DNA of 64,000 nucleotides from JAFMPW01 sp041743085 (GCA_041743085.1 JBGTNL010000104.1:37570-101569); one strand, 5' to 3'. Positions 37,684 through 45,844 are shown, counted from the first letter of the stretch. Numbers and translations: made by a program. Notes: generated from the letters alone by a model not told the origin.

Positions 37684-37807
37684 CTCGCTTTTTAGCGGGA
37701 GCGGTTAAAATGGATGGTTGAACTAATCCCGCTTTTTCAGCGGGGTCTAGGTTTAATACCCCGACCCTTGGGTCGATTCCTTCTATTGGGTCCAGGGCTT
37801 GCCCTGG
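37684..37807. repeat. Cluster of four hairpins in a gene-free stretch
   Basis: Within 125 bp lie TCGCTTTTTAGCGGGA (37684), CCCGCTTTTTCAGCGGG (37728-37744), CGACCCTTGGGTCG (37762-37775) and CCAGGGCTTGCCCTGG (37792-37807), with a recurring GGTTTAAT between them. The 37311-37820 spacer has no gene. The elements are of the dispersed palindrome type common in flavobacterial spacers. Confidence 0.7.
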
Positions 37808-37820
37808 GGTTTAATGCCAT

Positions 37821-38093
37821 TTACTTGAACTTTTGTTTGTGGTGCAAAACCCGTAAAATATAGATTACATCATTCTTGATTACGAAATGAATCGAGTATT
37901 TGAAGCTGGCAAAGTGAACCCTTCTAATACTCCTATAATAGAATTGAAAGAGGAAAGGATTTGCCTTTAAGTAATCTGTTTGGTTTTTAAAATCTGTATC
38001 AAATAAATCTTCTAAACCCGATATCCGATAATGGCATTTTGCAGTTAGTATGTCCTTCTCCGCCTCTTTAGAAACATTAACTTGATATGCCAT
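37821..38093 (-). CDS. RelE/ParE-type toxin
   Basis: A 90-residue toxin with the RelE/ParE fold pattern: VSKEAEKDILTAKCHYRI, the Arg-rich strand SIRRVHFASFKYSIHFVI, and the ending ILRVLHHKQK. ParE members target gyrase and RelE members cut mRNA; the subtype is not decided here. It overlaps the antitoxin gene by 17 bp. Confidence 0.88.
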   Translation of the reverse strand: MAYQVNVSKEAEKDILTAKCHYRISGLEDLFDTDFKNQTDYLKANPFLFQFYYRSIRRVHFASFKYSIHFVIKNDVIYILRVLHHKQKFK

Positions 38094-38322
38094 TCCTGCT
38101 AATTACTTCTTCAATCGTGGAAAATTCTATTTCGTTCTTGTCAAACCTGGTCAATAGATCATCCATCATGTCAGTATATTCCTTGGAAGGCACCTCTAAT
38201 TTTTTGGCCTGTTCTATGGCAAGAAATTCTAAGTAATTTTTAAGACTACGGTTTTGTCTTTTTGCCTCAGCCTCCAGGATTGAAATAACTGTCTCATCTA
38301 AATGTAATTCCTTTCGTACCAT
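38077..38322 (-). CDS. Antitoxin partner of the RelE/ParE toxin
   Basis: An 81-residue protein with a ribbon-helix-helix-like N-terminus (KELHLDETVISILEAEAKRQNRSLKNYLEFLA) and an acidic C-terminal part expected to wrap the toxin. It is first in a two-gene operon. A perfect palindrome lies just before its start. Confidence 0.82.
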   Translation of the reverse strand: MVRKELHLDETVISILEAEAKRQNRSLKNYLEFLAIEQAKKLEVPSKEYTDMMDDLLTRFDKNEIEFSTIEEVISRNGISS

Positions 38323-38331
38323 AATAAACTA

Positions 38332-38360
38332 TATTTATACGTACAATATACGTATAAATA
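38332..38360 (-). promoter_or_regulatory. Palindromic operator of the toxin-antitoxin operon
   Basis: TATTTATACGTA and TACGTATAAATA are perfect inverted 12-bp arms around CAATA, 9 bp from the antitoxin start. The position and symmetry fit autoregulation by the antitoxin. It also lies about 155 bp upstream of the divergent hydrogenase operon. Confidence 0.8.
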
Positions 38361-38513
38361 ACGGATTACTATGCTAAACGTATTTTTGAACCTTATACAA
38401 GGTAGATAAAACATCAATTAGAAAATGTTTTCTATTAAAAACTGGGTTATTTCCCTATAAATTAACCGTTTTTCTTATAAATTCATAGACCGTATGTTAT
38501 AAAACGTTCTGTT
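38361..38513 (+). promoter_or_regulatory. Upstream region of the hydrogenase operon
   Basis: This 153-bp A/T-rich spacer must contain the hydrogenase promoter. It includes a palindrome AGAAAATGTTTTCT near 38418 and, just before the start codon, ATAAAACGTTCTGTTATG, a weak relative of the island palindrome. No consensus -33/-7 pair stands out. Confidence 0.35.
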
Positions 38514-39701
38514 ATGAGTTCAACGGATGTAATGCCTAATCCACAAAATATTCTATTACAGGAACCTGTAGATGTGGTTCATGCCTTTTGGATAGCCGGA
38601 GGTAGCTGTGACGGTTGTTCTATTGCCGCCGTCGGGGCTTCGTATCCTTCCGTTGAAAATTTATTGAATGGTACGGTCCCGGGTGCCGCAAAAGTTGTTT
38701 TACACCATCCGGTGCTGGCAGTTAATGCCGGGGAAGAATTTATAAAACCATTTCGGCTCGCGGCCAAAGGGGAATTGGGCGCCCCCTTCGTGGTGCTTTG
38801 CGAGGGCTCTATTATGGACGAAAGTCTGGCGGCACAAACGGGCGGATACTGGGCTGGATTGGGCGCGGATGAAGATGAAAACGGTGACCTTCAACCCATT
38901 CCATCCTCGAGTTGGATAACTCGAATGTCCGAATATGCGGCCGCAGTTATTGCGGTAGGTACTTGCGCTACCTGGGGAGGTGTTCCCGCAGCGGCGAATA
39001 ACCCCACGAATGCCGCAAGCGTTATGGATCTGCTTGGCGAAGATTACAGAAGTATTTTAGGATTGCCGGTGGTCAATATACCGGGCTGTGCGCCGCAAGG
39101 GGACAATATTACAGAAACTATAGTATCGGTTTTGTTGTTTCTCAATGGGCATGGGCCATTACCTGAATTTGATGAATTGGGGAGGCCACAGTGGTTGTTC
39201 GAAGATACCGTACATCAGGGTTGTACCAGGGCAGGATGGTACGAAGAAGGGATCTTTGCAGAGGAATATGGCGATAAGGAATGTCTTGTGAAAATTGGAT
39301 GCTGGGGACCTGTGGTACAGTGCAACATTAATAAAAGAGGTGCCCTGAACCATGTTGGGGGTTGTATGAATGTTGGTGCGCCTTGCATTGGCTGTACTAT
39401 GCCCGGTTTTCCGGATGCCTTTGCGCCATTCTATAAAATGCCCCCGGGCACTATGGTCTCTTCAACAGTGTCCAAAGCCACGGGATCCGTTATACGTAAT
39501 TTAAGGCGAATGTCCATGGCATACCTTAACAGGACAGATCGCTGGAACAAAAATGGCCATGTACCCTCAGGATGGGGGCATGTTGATGAACAAAGCAAAC
39601 TCAGGAAAGTGGTTCACTATATGTACCAGAAAATGCAGTACGGTGATAGCCAAAAACCCGGATCAAATGTAAACAAGGATGGAAAACACAGAGTTATATA
39701 A
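38514..39701 (+). CDS. [NiFe] hydrogenase small subunit, without Tat signal
   Basis: A 395-residue electron-transfer subunit. The proximal cluster motif is SCDGCS (Cys32, Cys35), followed by VGTCATWGG and NIPGCAPQGDN. The other clusters are served by HQGCTRAGWY, ECLVKIGCWGP, CNINKRG and GGCMNVGAPCIGC. Standard membrane-bound group 1 small subunits carry an N-terminal Tat signal and a C-terminal membrane helix; both are absent, so the enzyme should face the cytoplasm. In group 1h the proximal motif has an Asp ligand (CDGDS); here it is Cys. The features fit a high-affinity-type lineage such as group 1l of Bacteroidota, to be confirmed by phylogeny. Confidence 0.95.
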   Translation: MSSTDVMPNPQNILLQEPVDVVHAFWIAGGSCDGCSIAAVGASYPSVENLLNGTVPGAAKVVLHHPVLAVNAGEEFIKPFRLAAKGELGAPFVVLCEGSIMDESLAAQTGGYWAGLGADEDENGDLQPIPSSSWITRMSEYAAAVIAVGTCATWGGVPAAANNPTNAASVMDLLGEDYRSILGLPVVNIPGCAPQGDNITETIVSVLLFLNGHGPLPEFDELGRPQWLFEDTVHQGCTRAGWYEEGIFAEEYGDKECLVKIGCWGPVVQCNINKRGALNHVGGCMNVGAPCIGCTMPGFPDAFAPFYKMPPGTMVSSTVSKATGSVIRNLRRMSMAYLNRTDRWNKNGHVPSGWGHVDEQSKLRKVVHYMYQKMQYGDSQKPGSNVNKDGKHRVI

Positions 39702-39963
39702 TGAATGGCTTATAGGGCTTGCCATTGTGGGTCTTATTGTGATCATCGCCGCCGTATTACTGATCCTGGTGTGGCTTGCAGCAAGGCGTATTTTGAAATT
39801 GGCAGAGGTGGCATTAACAGTGGTTAAGGAAATACAAAGCAATACCGACAGTATCTGGGAACTGGAAAAAACAAACCACGTAGCACGATCGATTGAAAAA
39901 GAAGCCATTGCTATTAAAGATCATGCGACCTTAGTTGCCGGAGCGTTGGAAGAAGTAGGTTAA
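39679..39963 (+). CDS. Hydrogenase-linked single-span membrane protein 1
   Basis: A 94-residue protein with one membrane helix at about residues 11-36 (WLIGLAIVGLIVIIAAVLLI) and a helical tail (VVKEIQSNTDSIWELEKTNH, IKDHATLVAGALEEVG). It overlaps the small-subunit gene by 23 bp, so coupling is likely. The IxDHA segment recurs in protein 4 of the series. No named family is recognised. Confidence 0.85.
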   Translation: MENTELYNEWLIGLAIVGLIVIIAAVLLILVWLAARRILKLAEVALTVVKEIQSNTDSIWELEKTNHVARSIEKEAIAIKDHATLVAGALEEVG

Positions 39964-39979
39964 AAACGAAAGAATAAAA

Positions 39980-40306
39980 ATGAGCACGGGTATTATATTA
40001 TGGATCATTTCACTGGTCCTGGGATTGGTAGTCATTGGGGTGGTAGCCTTATTGTTGCATTTGATAAAGAACACTGCGGTAAAAATAGAAGGCGTTGCAG
40101 CGGATATCTGGACCCATGGAAAATTAACGGCAAATAATACGATTCATATCCCGCTCTTTTTAACCAAAACAAATGCTGTAGTCACTAGTATTTTAAATAC
40201 CGCTGTGGCCATTGTTGGTGGTTCAAAAGCAATTACGCAGCACATCGAAGGTTGTCCGGGATGTCCAGCTTGCATTTTACAGACCCCTAAAACATTGAAA
40301 TCATGA
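39980..40306 (+). CDS. Hydrogenase-linked single-span membrane protein 2, with CxxCxxC tail
   Basis: A 108-residue protein with one N-terminal helix (ILWIISLVLGLVVIGVVALL) and a helical middle. Near the C-terminus is EGCPGCPACIL, a compact CxxCxxC cluster that could bind metal or an Fe-S centre. It is the only one of the five small proteins with such a cluster. Its stop overlaps the next start by ATGA. Confidence 0.85.
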   Translation: MSTGIILWIISLVLGLVVIGVVALLLHLIKNTAVKIEGVAADIWTHGKLTANNTIHIPLFLTKTNAVVTSILNTAVAIVGGSKAITQHIEGCPGCPACILQTPKTLKS

Positions 40307-40593
40307 CCGTAGTATTGATGATTGTTACCATCCTGGCCGTTTTACTATTGGTTTTTGTATTGGTGAAATACCTAAATATCATTATAGATACTTTAGATAG
40401 CATAGGTGGCAACGGTAAAAGCTATTTGGCAAAACTCCGAGTGGGATTGCGTGCCATTGAAACCGAAACCGGCCATTTGCCAACACAGGTCCCTAAACTG
40501 AACGGGTCGCTTACCAGTATAGCCGGGGGATTGAAAGCAGTGGACGACGAATTGGAGCAATCCATACGTGCCGCCTTAAAACAAAAAACATAA
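40303..40593 (+). CDS. Hydrogenase-linked single-span membrane protein 3
   Basis: A 96-residue protein with a helix at about 3-28 and a tail LRAIETETGHLPTQVPKLNG then LTSIAGGLKAVDDELEQSI. The tail has the same pattern as protein 5 (leucines, NG, GGL, VD), so the two are paralogs. It lies 1 bp before gene 4. Confidence 0.85.
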   Translation: MTVVLMIVTILAVLLLVFVLVKYLNIIIDTLDSIGGNGKSYLAKLRVGLRAIETETGHLPTQVPKLNGSLTSIAGGLKAVDDELEQSIRAALKQKT

Positions 40594-40594
40594 T

Positions 40595-40888
40595 ATGGAA
40601 ACTACGGTAAATATTTTATGGGCCATACTTTTAATTGTCACCGTACTGGTCTTGCCATTTCTTATCCATTTACTGCACCGCACCTGGCGTGCGGCCTATT
40701 CAATTGAACGTTATTTTTCAGAAATGAAAACCGCCGGCTTGGGCGTTGCCGGAAACACCGAAAATATAAAAGCCCTGGATGACACCATTGCGGTGGCCTC
40801 AGGGATTTTGGGCGTTGCCGGATCGATTAATGACCACGCCGACACTTTGAAAACAACACTTGCAAACAGGGCTAAAACTATAAAATAA
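40595..40888 (+). CDS. Hydrogenase-linked single-span membrane protein 4
   Basis: A 97-residue protein with a helix at about 6-29 (ILWAILLIVTVLVLPFLIHL) and a tail with ALDDTIAVASGILGVAGSIN and DHADTLKTTL. The tail resembles that of protein 1. It is separated from gene 5 by only 4 bp. Confidence 0.85.
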   Translation: METTVNILWAILLIVTVLVLPFLIHLLHRTWRAAYSIERYFSEMKTAGLGVAGNTENIKALDDTIAVASGILGVAGSINDHADTLKTTLANRAKTIK

Positions 40889-40892
40889 ACCA

Positions 40893-41168
40893 ATGGGCAC
40901 CCCCTTTCTTTTAATGGCAACCGCAGTCATCGTGGTATTGCTGGTTTTGGTGCTGGTAACGTACCTTATAATGATCATTGTGGCCCTGCGGAGGGCCGGG
41001 ACCCATTTGAAAGCGCTGGCGGGCGGGCTACAGAAGATAGCAGGGGATACAGAGCCCCTGGGCGAAAAAGTGACCGTTATCAATGGGGCTTTATCGCAAT
41101 TACACGGGGGATTATCTTCCGTGGATACGCATTTGGTCGACATCGCGAAAGTCTTGAAATTAGTCTGA
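40893..41168 (+). CDS. Hydrogenase-linked single-span membrane protein 5
   Basis: A 91-residue protein with a helix at about 5-32 and a tail ALAGGLQKIAGDTEPLGEKV then INGALSQLHGGLSSVDTHLV. It matches protein 3 in pattern. It ends 39 bp before the large-subunit gene and closes the five-gene run. Confidence 0.85.
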   Translation: MGTPFLLMATAVIVVLLVLVLVTYLIMIIVALRRAGTHLKALAGGLQKIAGDTEPLGEKVTVINGALSQLHGGLSSVDTHLVDIAKVLKLV

Positions 41169-41207
41169 TCCAAAAGGAATCCGACTTAAAATATAAAGGA
41201 ATCAAAT

Positions 41208-43082
41208 ATGTGCTTTAAAAACTTGCCAATAGCTTTTGACGATCAGGGGAATGCCTACCTTAAAGAAGGTATCAATGATCCTTATGAGCATAAGGTGGTA
41301 GATCTTGGGGTGGAACAGGATAAATTGAAAAGGCTGATGGAAAAGAATGGCTTTATCCGCAGTGTTGATTATGATCCCGTTACCCGTGTGGCTGGTGCGC
41401 TGGCATTTCACAGTGTGGTTGACCTTGAAAAAAAGACGGTGCTTTCCACCAATTCCATGGCTACTTTATTTAGGGGCTATGAAGTGATTTTGAAAGGTAG
41501 GGACCCAAGGGATGCGGCCTATATCAGCAGTCGGGCTTGCGGGGTATGCGGGGGTGTCCACGCTACTTGTTCCGCATTGGCCATTGAAATGGCATTAGGG
41601 ATCAAGCCCCCGCCCTTAGGGGTCGTCATGCGGAATATTCTTCTGGCCATTGAGTATCTATACGATCATCCCCTGCATTTATTCTTATTGGCCGGGCCCG
41701 ATTATTCAGAGGAATTGGTGAGGGAAACCAATCCTGAACTCATCGAGAAAGCGGCGAATACCAAAGCGAAAAACAAGGACGTCCATGGCTATGATACTAT
41801 CCTGGACATTATGAAGGACCTCAATCCACTAAAGGGAAAATTGTATTTGGAAGCGCTCAGTATGACTCGTGTGGCGCGTGAAGCCTATGTATTGATCGGT
41901 GGAAAATATCCGCATCCACAGTCTGTGGTACCGGGTGGATTGTCGGTTACTGTGAATATTACGGTATTGAACGAAGTCTATAGCCGCCTGGTGAAATTTT
42001 TCGATTACAGTCAAAAAACCACAGGTATTTGGGACGATGTGTTCGATTTTTTCCTGGAAAGCAACCCGGAATATGCCAAATGTGGAATTCGCCCGGCAAC
42101 TATGATGGACACGGGGGTCTGGGATCGGCCCGATTATTACGATGCAACCTTTGAAAATTGCGATGCATGGGGTGAAGCCCGATGGTCAACTCCGGGGGTG
42201 TTGGTGGACGGGGAAGTGGTGACCACCAAATTGACCCAGCTGAATGCTGGGATGGAAGAATTTATAGAACATTCATACTACGAAAAATGGGACGGCCATA
42301 AATATAAGGAAGACCCGTTGGGAACCCCGTTAAGTCCGAATCACCCCTGGAACAAGGAAACGATCCCCAAACCGGGCAAGCAAAGCTGGCGGGAGCGATA
42401 CAGTTGGGATACGTCACCAACTTGGGACCGGATGCCCATGGAAGCCGGGGCCTATACCAGAATGTACCTCACTGCAAAGGCAAAAGTGGCCCCGCACAGC
42501 AAATTCCTTGAAAATACCGGGCATAGCATGAAAATACATGTTCCCCGTCACCAACTTCCGGGAAAAACCTTGGAATGGCAAATTCCCGAACATTGGAACG
42601 CATTCGAACGAAATAGGGCCAGGGCCTACTGTATCCCCTATTCGGCGATGGTGGCAATGGATAATTGGATGTTGGCCATGGACCTGCTGAAGCAGGGTAA
42701 GGATGCAGTAAGTACCAAGTTTGAAATACCAAAAACAGGCACCCATATCGGTTTTGGGGCCTGGGGAGCGGGAAGAGGATTTTTAACACACCATTTAGTC
42801 GTAGACAAAGGGGTCATCCAAAATTACCAGATCGTTACCCCTTCCAGCCTGAACGCGGCTCCGCGAACACCATGGGGAACGCCCGGACCATATGAAGAAG
42901 CCGTTTTGAACACTCCGGTACTCGAAAAATTCGATAAACCGGAAGATTATAAGGGAATAGATATTTTACGGGCTATCCGCAGCTTTGACCCGTGCATGCC
43001 GTGTACCACCCACATTATGGCCAAGGACAGTGACCACATGGTGACGCGCGAAGTAACTACCTGTGCCTGTGGGATCGAATAA
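41208..43082 (+). CDS. [NiFe] hydrogenase large subunit
   Basis: A 624-residue catalytic subunit. The N-terminal active-site motif RACGVCGGVH gives Cys111 and Cys114 with His118, and the C-terminal motif DPCMPCTTH gives Cys596 and Cys599 with His602. Those four Cys bind Ni and the Fe(CN)2CO centre. After His602 come 22 residues, expected to be removed by a maturation protease; the tail contains TTCACG, an unusual Cys pair. Its 3' end overlaps the next gene by about 20 bp. Separation of the small and large subunit genes by five other genes is unusual. Confidence 0.96.
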   Translation: MCFKNLPIAFDDQGNAYLKEGINDPYEHKVVDLGVEQDKLKRLMEKNGFIRSVDYDPVTRVAGALAFHSVVDLEKKTVLSTNSMATLFRGYEVILKGRDPRDAAYISSRACGVCGGVHATCSALAIEMALGIKPPPLGVVMRNILLAIEYLYDHPLHLFLLAGPDYSEELVRETNPELIEKAANTKAKNKDVHGYDTILDIMKDLNPLKGKLYLEALSMTRVAREAYVLIGGKYPHPQSVVPGGLSVTVNITVLNEVYSRLVKFFDYSQKTTGIWDDVFDFFLESNPEYAKCGIRPATMMDTGVWDRPDYYDATFENCDAWGEARWSTPGVLVDGEVVTTKLTQLNAGMEEFIEHSYYEKWDGHKYKEDPLGTPLSPNHPWNKETIPKPGKQSWRERYSWDTSPTWDRMPMEAGAYTRMYLTAKAKVAPHSKFLENTGHSMKIHVPRHQLPGKTLEWQIPEHWNAFERNRARAYCIPYSAMVAMDNWMLAMDLLKQGKDAVSTKFEIPKTGTHIGFGAWGAGRGFLTHHLVVDKGVIQNYQIVTPSSLNAAPRTPWGTPGPYEEAVLNTPVLEKFDKPEDYKGIDILRAIRSFDPCMPCTTHIMAKDSDHMVTREVTTCACGIE

Positions 43083-43635
43083 AAGAACGCTCATAGGAAC
43101 CGTAGGTTATCATTTACTTGGCAACCATTCCATTGGCCCGGTTTTGTTGCCGGATATAAGGGATATGGATTTGCCGGATGACGTGGACGTAGAAGAAATG
43201 AACTGGGGACCCATCGCTGTAGTACAGTATTTCCAAACCCTGAAAACACCCTTTGACAGGGTTATTTTTTTGGTGGCGATAGAACGGCAGGACAGGAAGA
43301 TGGGCGATATAACTATTTTTAAATGGAAAGGTGGATTACCTTCCGAAACCCAGATACAGGCGTGTGTGGGCGATGCAGCTACGGGAGTAATCTCTGTAGA
43401 AAATTTATTGGTGATCGGTGAATACTTCAAAATTTGGCCAAAAGAGCTATATTTAGTGGACGTAGAGCCCGGACCGGAAGTCGCAGGGGAACAATTGACG
43501 GAAGAAGTAAGGCAAAAAGCCCCCGGGATTTTAAAGAAACTCCGTCACATTGCGATAAACGGAATTACCGATGAGGATTCAACTTGTACTCTAAGAGGTA
43601 ATGAACTATTCAATACACCAAAATATGAAAAATGA
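43063..43635 (+). CDS. Maturation-protease-like protein lacking the metal-site residues
   Basis: A 190-residue protein with the fold pattern of HyaD/HybD peptidases. It begins TLIGTVGYHLLGNHSIGPVL, aligned with the GN-DD/DE-G start of the family. Where HybD has its acidic Ni ligand the residues are Asn21-His22. The second ligand region reads VIFLVAIER instead of xxDA, and the His ligand is not found. It is therefore probably not a peptidase but may bind the large-subunit tail. The start is a GTG inside the large-subunit gene (43063, or 43069). Confidence 0.75.
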   Translation: MPVGSNKRTLIGTVGYHLLGNHSIGPVLLPDIRDMDLPDDVDVEEMNWGPIAVVQYFQTLKTPFDRVIFLVAIERQDRKMGDITIFKWKGGLPSETQIQACVGDAATGVISVENLLVIGEYFKIWPKELYLVDVEPGPEVAGEQLTEEVRQKAPGILKKLRHIAINGITDEDSTCTLRGNELFNTPKYEK

Positions 43636-44017
43636 TAGAATAGAGAACTCCCCAATCCGTTCCATGTTTTGGAAGGACGAGATTCTTCAGGTATTGTATT
43701 GGATGAATGGCGAAGGGCTGGGGTCAAAAGTAACCATATCCCAAGTCTTACCCTTCTTAAATACATCCAAGGAAAACCTTGAATATCATCTGCAAAAGTT
43801 AACTGCCGGGAAATTTTTAGATTCAGAAGAAAGGAATGGGGAAGTCAAATTTAACCTTTCCCAAGTAGGAAAAACGGAAGGTGGAAAACATTTTGCGGAA
43901 GCTTTTCAGGGGATGCAAAAAGCCGGGCATGGGGAATGCGGTCCCGATTGCGAGTTTTGTTATGGAACCGATGGTATTAAACTGGACAATTGTGTTCATA
44001 ACTGTGCAAGCCATTAA
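43625..44017 (+). CDS. Winged-helix-like protein with a Cys-rich tail
   Basis: A 130-residue protein beginning MKNDRIENSPIRSMFWKDEI. The N-terminal two thirds look like a winged helix (VLPFLNTSKENLEYHLQKL, KFLDSEERNGEVKFNLSQVG). The tail reads HGECGPDCEFCYG and NCVHNC, five Cys and two His that could hold a metal or Fe-S cluster. It may sense redox state or serve maturation. The gene overlaps the previous one by 11 bp. An ATG 24 bp upstream is possible. Confidence 0.75.
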   Translation: MKNDRIENSPIRSMFWKDEILQVLYWMNGEGLGSKVTISQVLPFLNTSKENLEYHLQKLTAGKFLDSEERNGEVKFNLSQVGKTEGGKHFAEAFQGMQKAGHGECGPDCEFCYGTDGIKLDNCVHNCASH

Positions 44018-44132
44018 CCTATGAAAGCCCATAACCTACCTACGGCAGACAGGTGGGCATTTAATTAAGAAATGACCAATACCAACCGATATAAATAACA
44101 CTAAATCAATAGGTTGGCGAAATTTTATTTAG

Positions 44133-44417
44133 ATGAAACCTGTATTTTTTAACAACCTGGAATTCAAAGAGATTGTACAGAAGGTAAAGGAGCTGGTACG
44201 GGAATCAGAAAACCTGCCAGATGAAGGCGTTCGTGAATACACCGCTACCTTATTAAAATATTTTGACCTGTTGCACAGAGAACCCTTGGCCAGGATTATA
44301 GAAACTATAGAACGCACCCACCCGGAATTGAGCGATACCTTGAAGCAGGATTACACAATAAACACCTTATTGGCTCTTTATGATTTTGAGAACAAAGAAA
44401 CGGAAAAACCCTCATGA
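44133..44417 (+). CDS. Small hydrogenase-associated protein (NifU-like N-terminal segment)
   Basis: A 94-residue helical protein. ENLPDEGVREYTATLLKYFD and LHREPLARIIETI resemble the helical N-terminal part seen in NifU-like proteins encoded with high-affinity hydrogenases, but the NifU Cys domain is absent. The assignment rests on my reading of the pattern and is tentative. The stop overlaps the next start by ATGA. Confidence 0.6.
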   Translation: MKPVFFNNLEFKEIVQKVKELVRESENLPDEGVREYTATLLKYFDLLHREPLARIIETIERTHPELSDTLKQDYTINTLLALYDFENKETEKPS

Positions 44418-45259
44418 AAAGTAAGGAAGTCTTTGCGATTGTTTTAGCCATTCTAGTAAGTATGGTAGCCTGTAGAAATGAAACCAAAACAATTCCTGAA
44501 ACCCATAGCCAAGAGCCGGAAGGAAATCCGATACCTCCTAACCTGCCTGATTCCGAAGCCGGCGACATAGTGAAAAAGGTAATTGATTTTGCAGGAGGCT
44601 GGGAGCAATGGAAGCAAAAGAAAACGCTTTCCTATATAAAAAATGTAGCGTATTACGATTCAATGGGAAATAAGGTGCGAGAATTTTCACAGTTGCATCA
44701 ATACAGACTACGCCCCAATTTTAGAGCCAGGATCAGCTGGGAGGAAGAGGGTACAAAATACGAAATGATATACAATGGCCAGAAGGCCAGGAAATTAAAA
44801 GGCGGGGAAGTACTTACTGGTGAAGATGATACCAATTCGGCGTGGAATTCTTCCTTCGGGTCGCATTATGTGATGTGTATGCCCTTTAAACTGACTGATC
44901 CGGGAACAATTTTGAGCTACGAAGGTCTGGATACCTTAGCAAATAATCGGGTGGTGCATTCCATAAAGGCAATGTACGAAAAGGGGGCTGGTAGCGCAGG
45001 AGGAATGCACACCTGGTGGTACTATTTCGATAAAGATACCTTTATGCCGGTTGCCAATTATTTGGATTATGGGGATGGTTTTAGTTATACCCAATATGAA
45101 TCTTTTAAGGAAGTGGATGGACTTAACGTAAGTAAAAAAAGAAACGGATTCAGTACCAATAAGGAACGGGACCTTTTGTATTTAAGTACCGAGTACACCA
45201 ATGAAAATATCGTGTTTAATGAGCCATTTGAAGATACTCTTTTTAATTGGGTGAAGTAG
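44414..45259 (+). CDS. DUF6503-type lipoprotein in the hydrogenase operon
   Basis: A 281-residue protein with a lipoprotein signal (FAIVLAILVSMVAC, Cys20). The domain begins VIDFAGGWEQWKQKKTLSY and includes MPFKLTDPGTILSYEG, motifs of the LolA-like DUF6503 group. A second copy of the domain with a different anchor is encoded four genes... further on at 45845. Such proteins carry hydrophobic ligands across the envelope; the link with hydrogenase is unexplained. Confidence 0.8.
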   Translation: MKSKEVFAIVLAILVSMVACRNETKTIPETHSQEPEGNPIPPNLPDSEAGDIVKKVIDFAGGWEQWKQKKTLSYIKNVAYYDSMGNKVREFSQLHQYRLRPNFRARISWEEEGTKYEMIYNGQKARKLKGGEVLTGEDDTNSAWNSSFGSHYVMCMPFKLTDPGTILSYEGLDTLANNRVVHSIKAMYEKGAGSAGGMHTWWYYFDKDTFMPVANYLDYGDGFSYTQYESFKEVDGLNVSKKRNGFSTNKERDLLYLSTEYTNENIVFNEPFEDTLFNWVK

Positions 45260-45265
45260 TGCAAA

Positions 45266-45766
45266 ATGAAACCCACTGTTCTAATTGCCGGCGTAGGAAA
45301 TGAACTGAAACAGGATGATGCCTTCGGAATGGAATTTGTGAAGGAATTCTCCAAACAGGTGCAGTTGCCGGAGCGGATTAAAGTTATGGAAGTCGGGATT
45401 GGAGGAATCCATCTGGTGCAGGAACTGCATCGGATTTATACTATTTTAATTCTGGTGGATGCTGTGGAATGGGGCGAAGAACCGGGTCATATTTATCTCA
45501 GGGAAATGGAATCGGTGTCGGATGTTGAGGAAATGCCGGTTTTTGAAAAGCGAACTTTTTTGGCAGATATGCATTATACAAACCCCATCCGCGCGCTAAT
45601 GCTGGCCAAAGCACTTAATGTACTGCCGAAAATGACATACATATTGGGATGTGAGGCAAAGGAACACAACGACTTTGCCATTGGAATGAGTACCGAGGTT
45701 GTATCGGCCATCCCAAAAGCTATTGAAAAACTGAAAAGCTGGTTGCAAATGACAGGGGCACTTTAG
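45266..45766 (+). CDS. Hydrogenase maturation protease
   Basis: A 166-residue HyaD/HybD-type endopeptidase that should remove the large-subunit tail after Ni insertion. Its metal residues are intact: GNELKQDDAFG has Asp18 at the HybD Glu16 position, LILVDAVEW has Asp65, and DMHYTNP has His103. It starts 7 bp after the DUF6503 lipoprotein gene. Confidence 0.92.
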   Translation: MKPTVLIAGVGNELKQDDAFGMEFVKEFSKQVQLPERIKVMEVGIGGIHLVQELHRIYTILILVDAVEWGEEPGHIYLREMESVSDVEEMPVFEKRTFLADMHYTNPIRALMLAKALNVLPKMTYILGCEAKEHNDFAIGMSTEVVSAIPKAIEKLKSWLQMTGAL

Positions 45767-45844
45767 GTAGAAATCCCCTGAAAAAGAAGCTTTACAGATG
45801 GTAATTAAATCGATTTTCGTACATTTAGTACAAATTATACCCTT

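Noticed and set aside
37684..37807. CRISPR array
   Set aside because: The hairpins differ in sequence and have no regular spacers; no cas genes are present.
38514..38570. Possible Tat signal on the hydrogenase small subunit
   Set aside because: The N-terminus MSSTDVMPNPQNILLQEP has no twin Arg or hydrophobic core, and there is no ATG upstream in frame that would add one.
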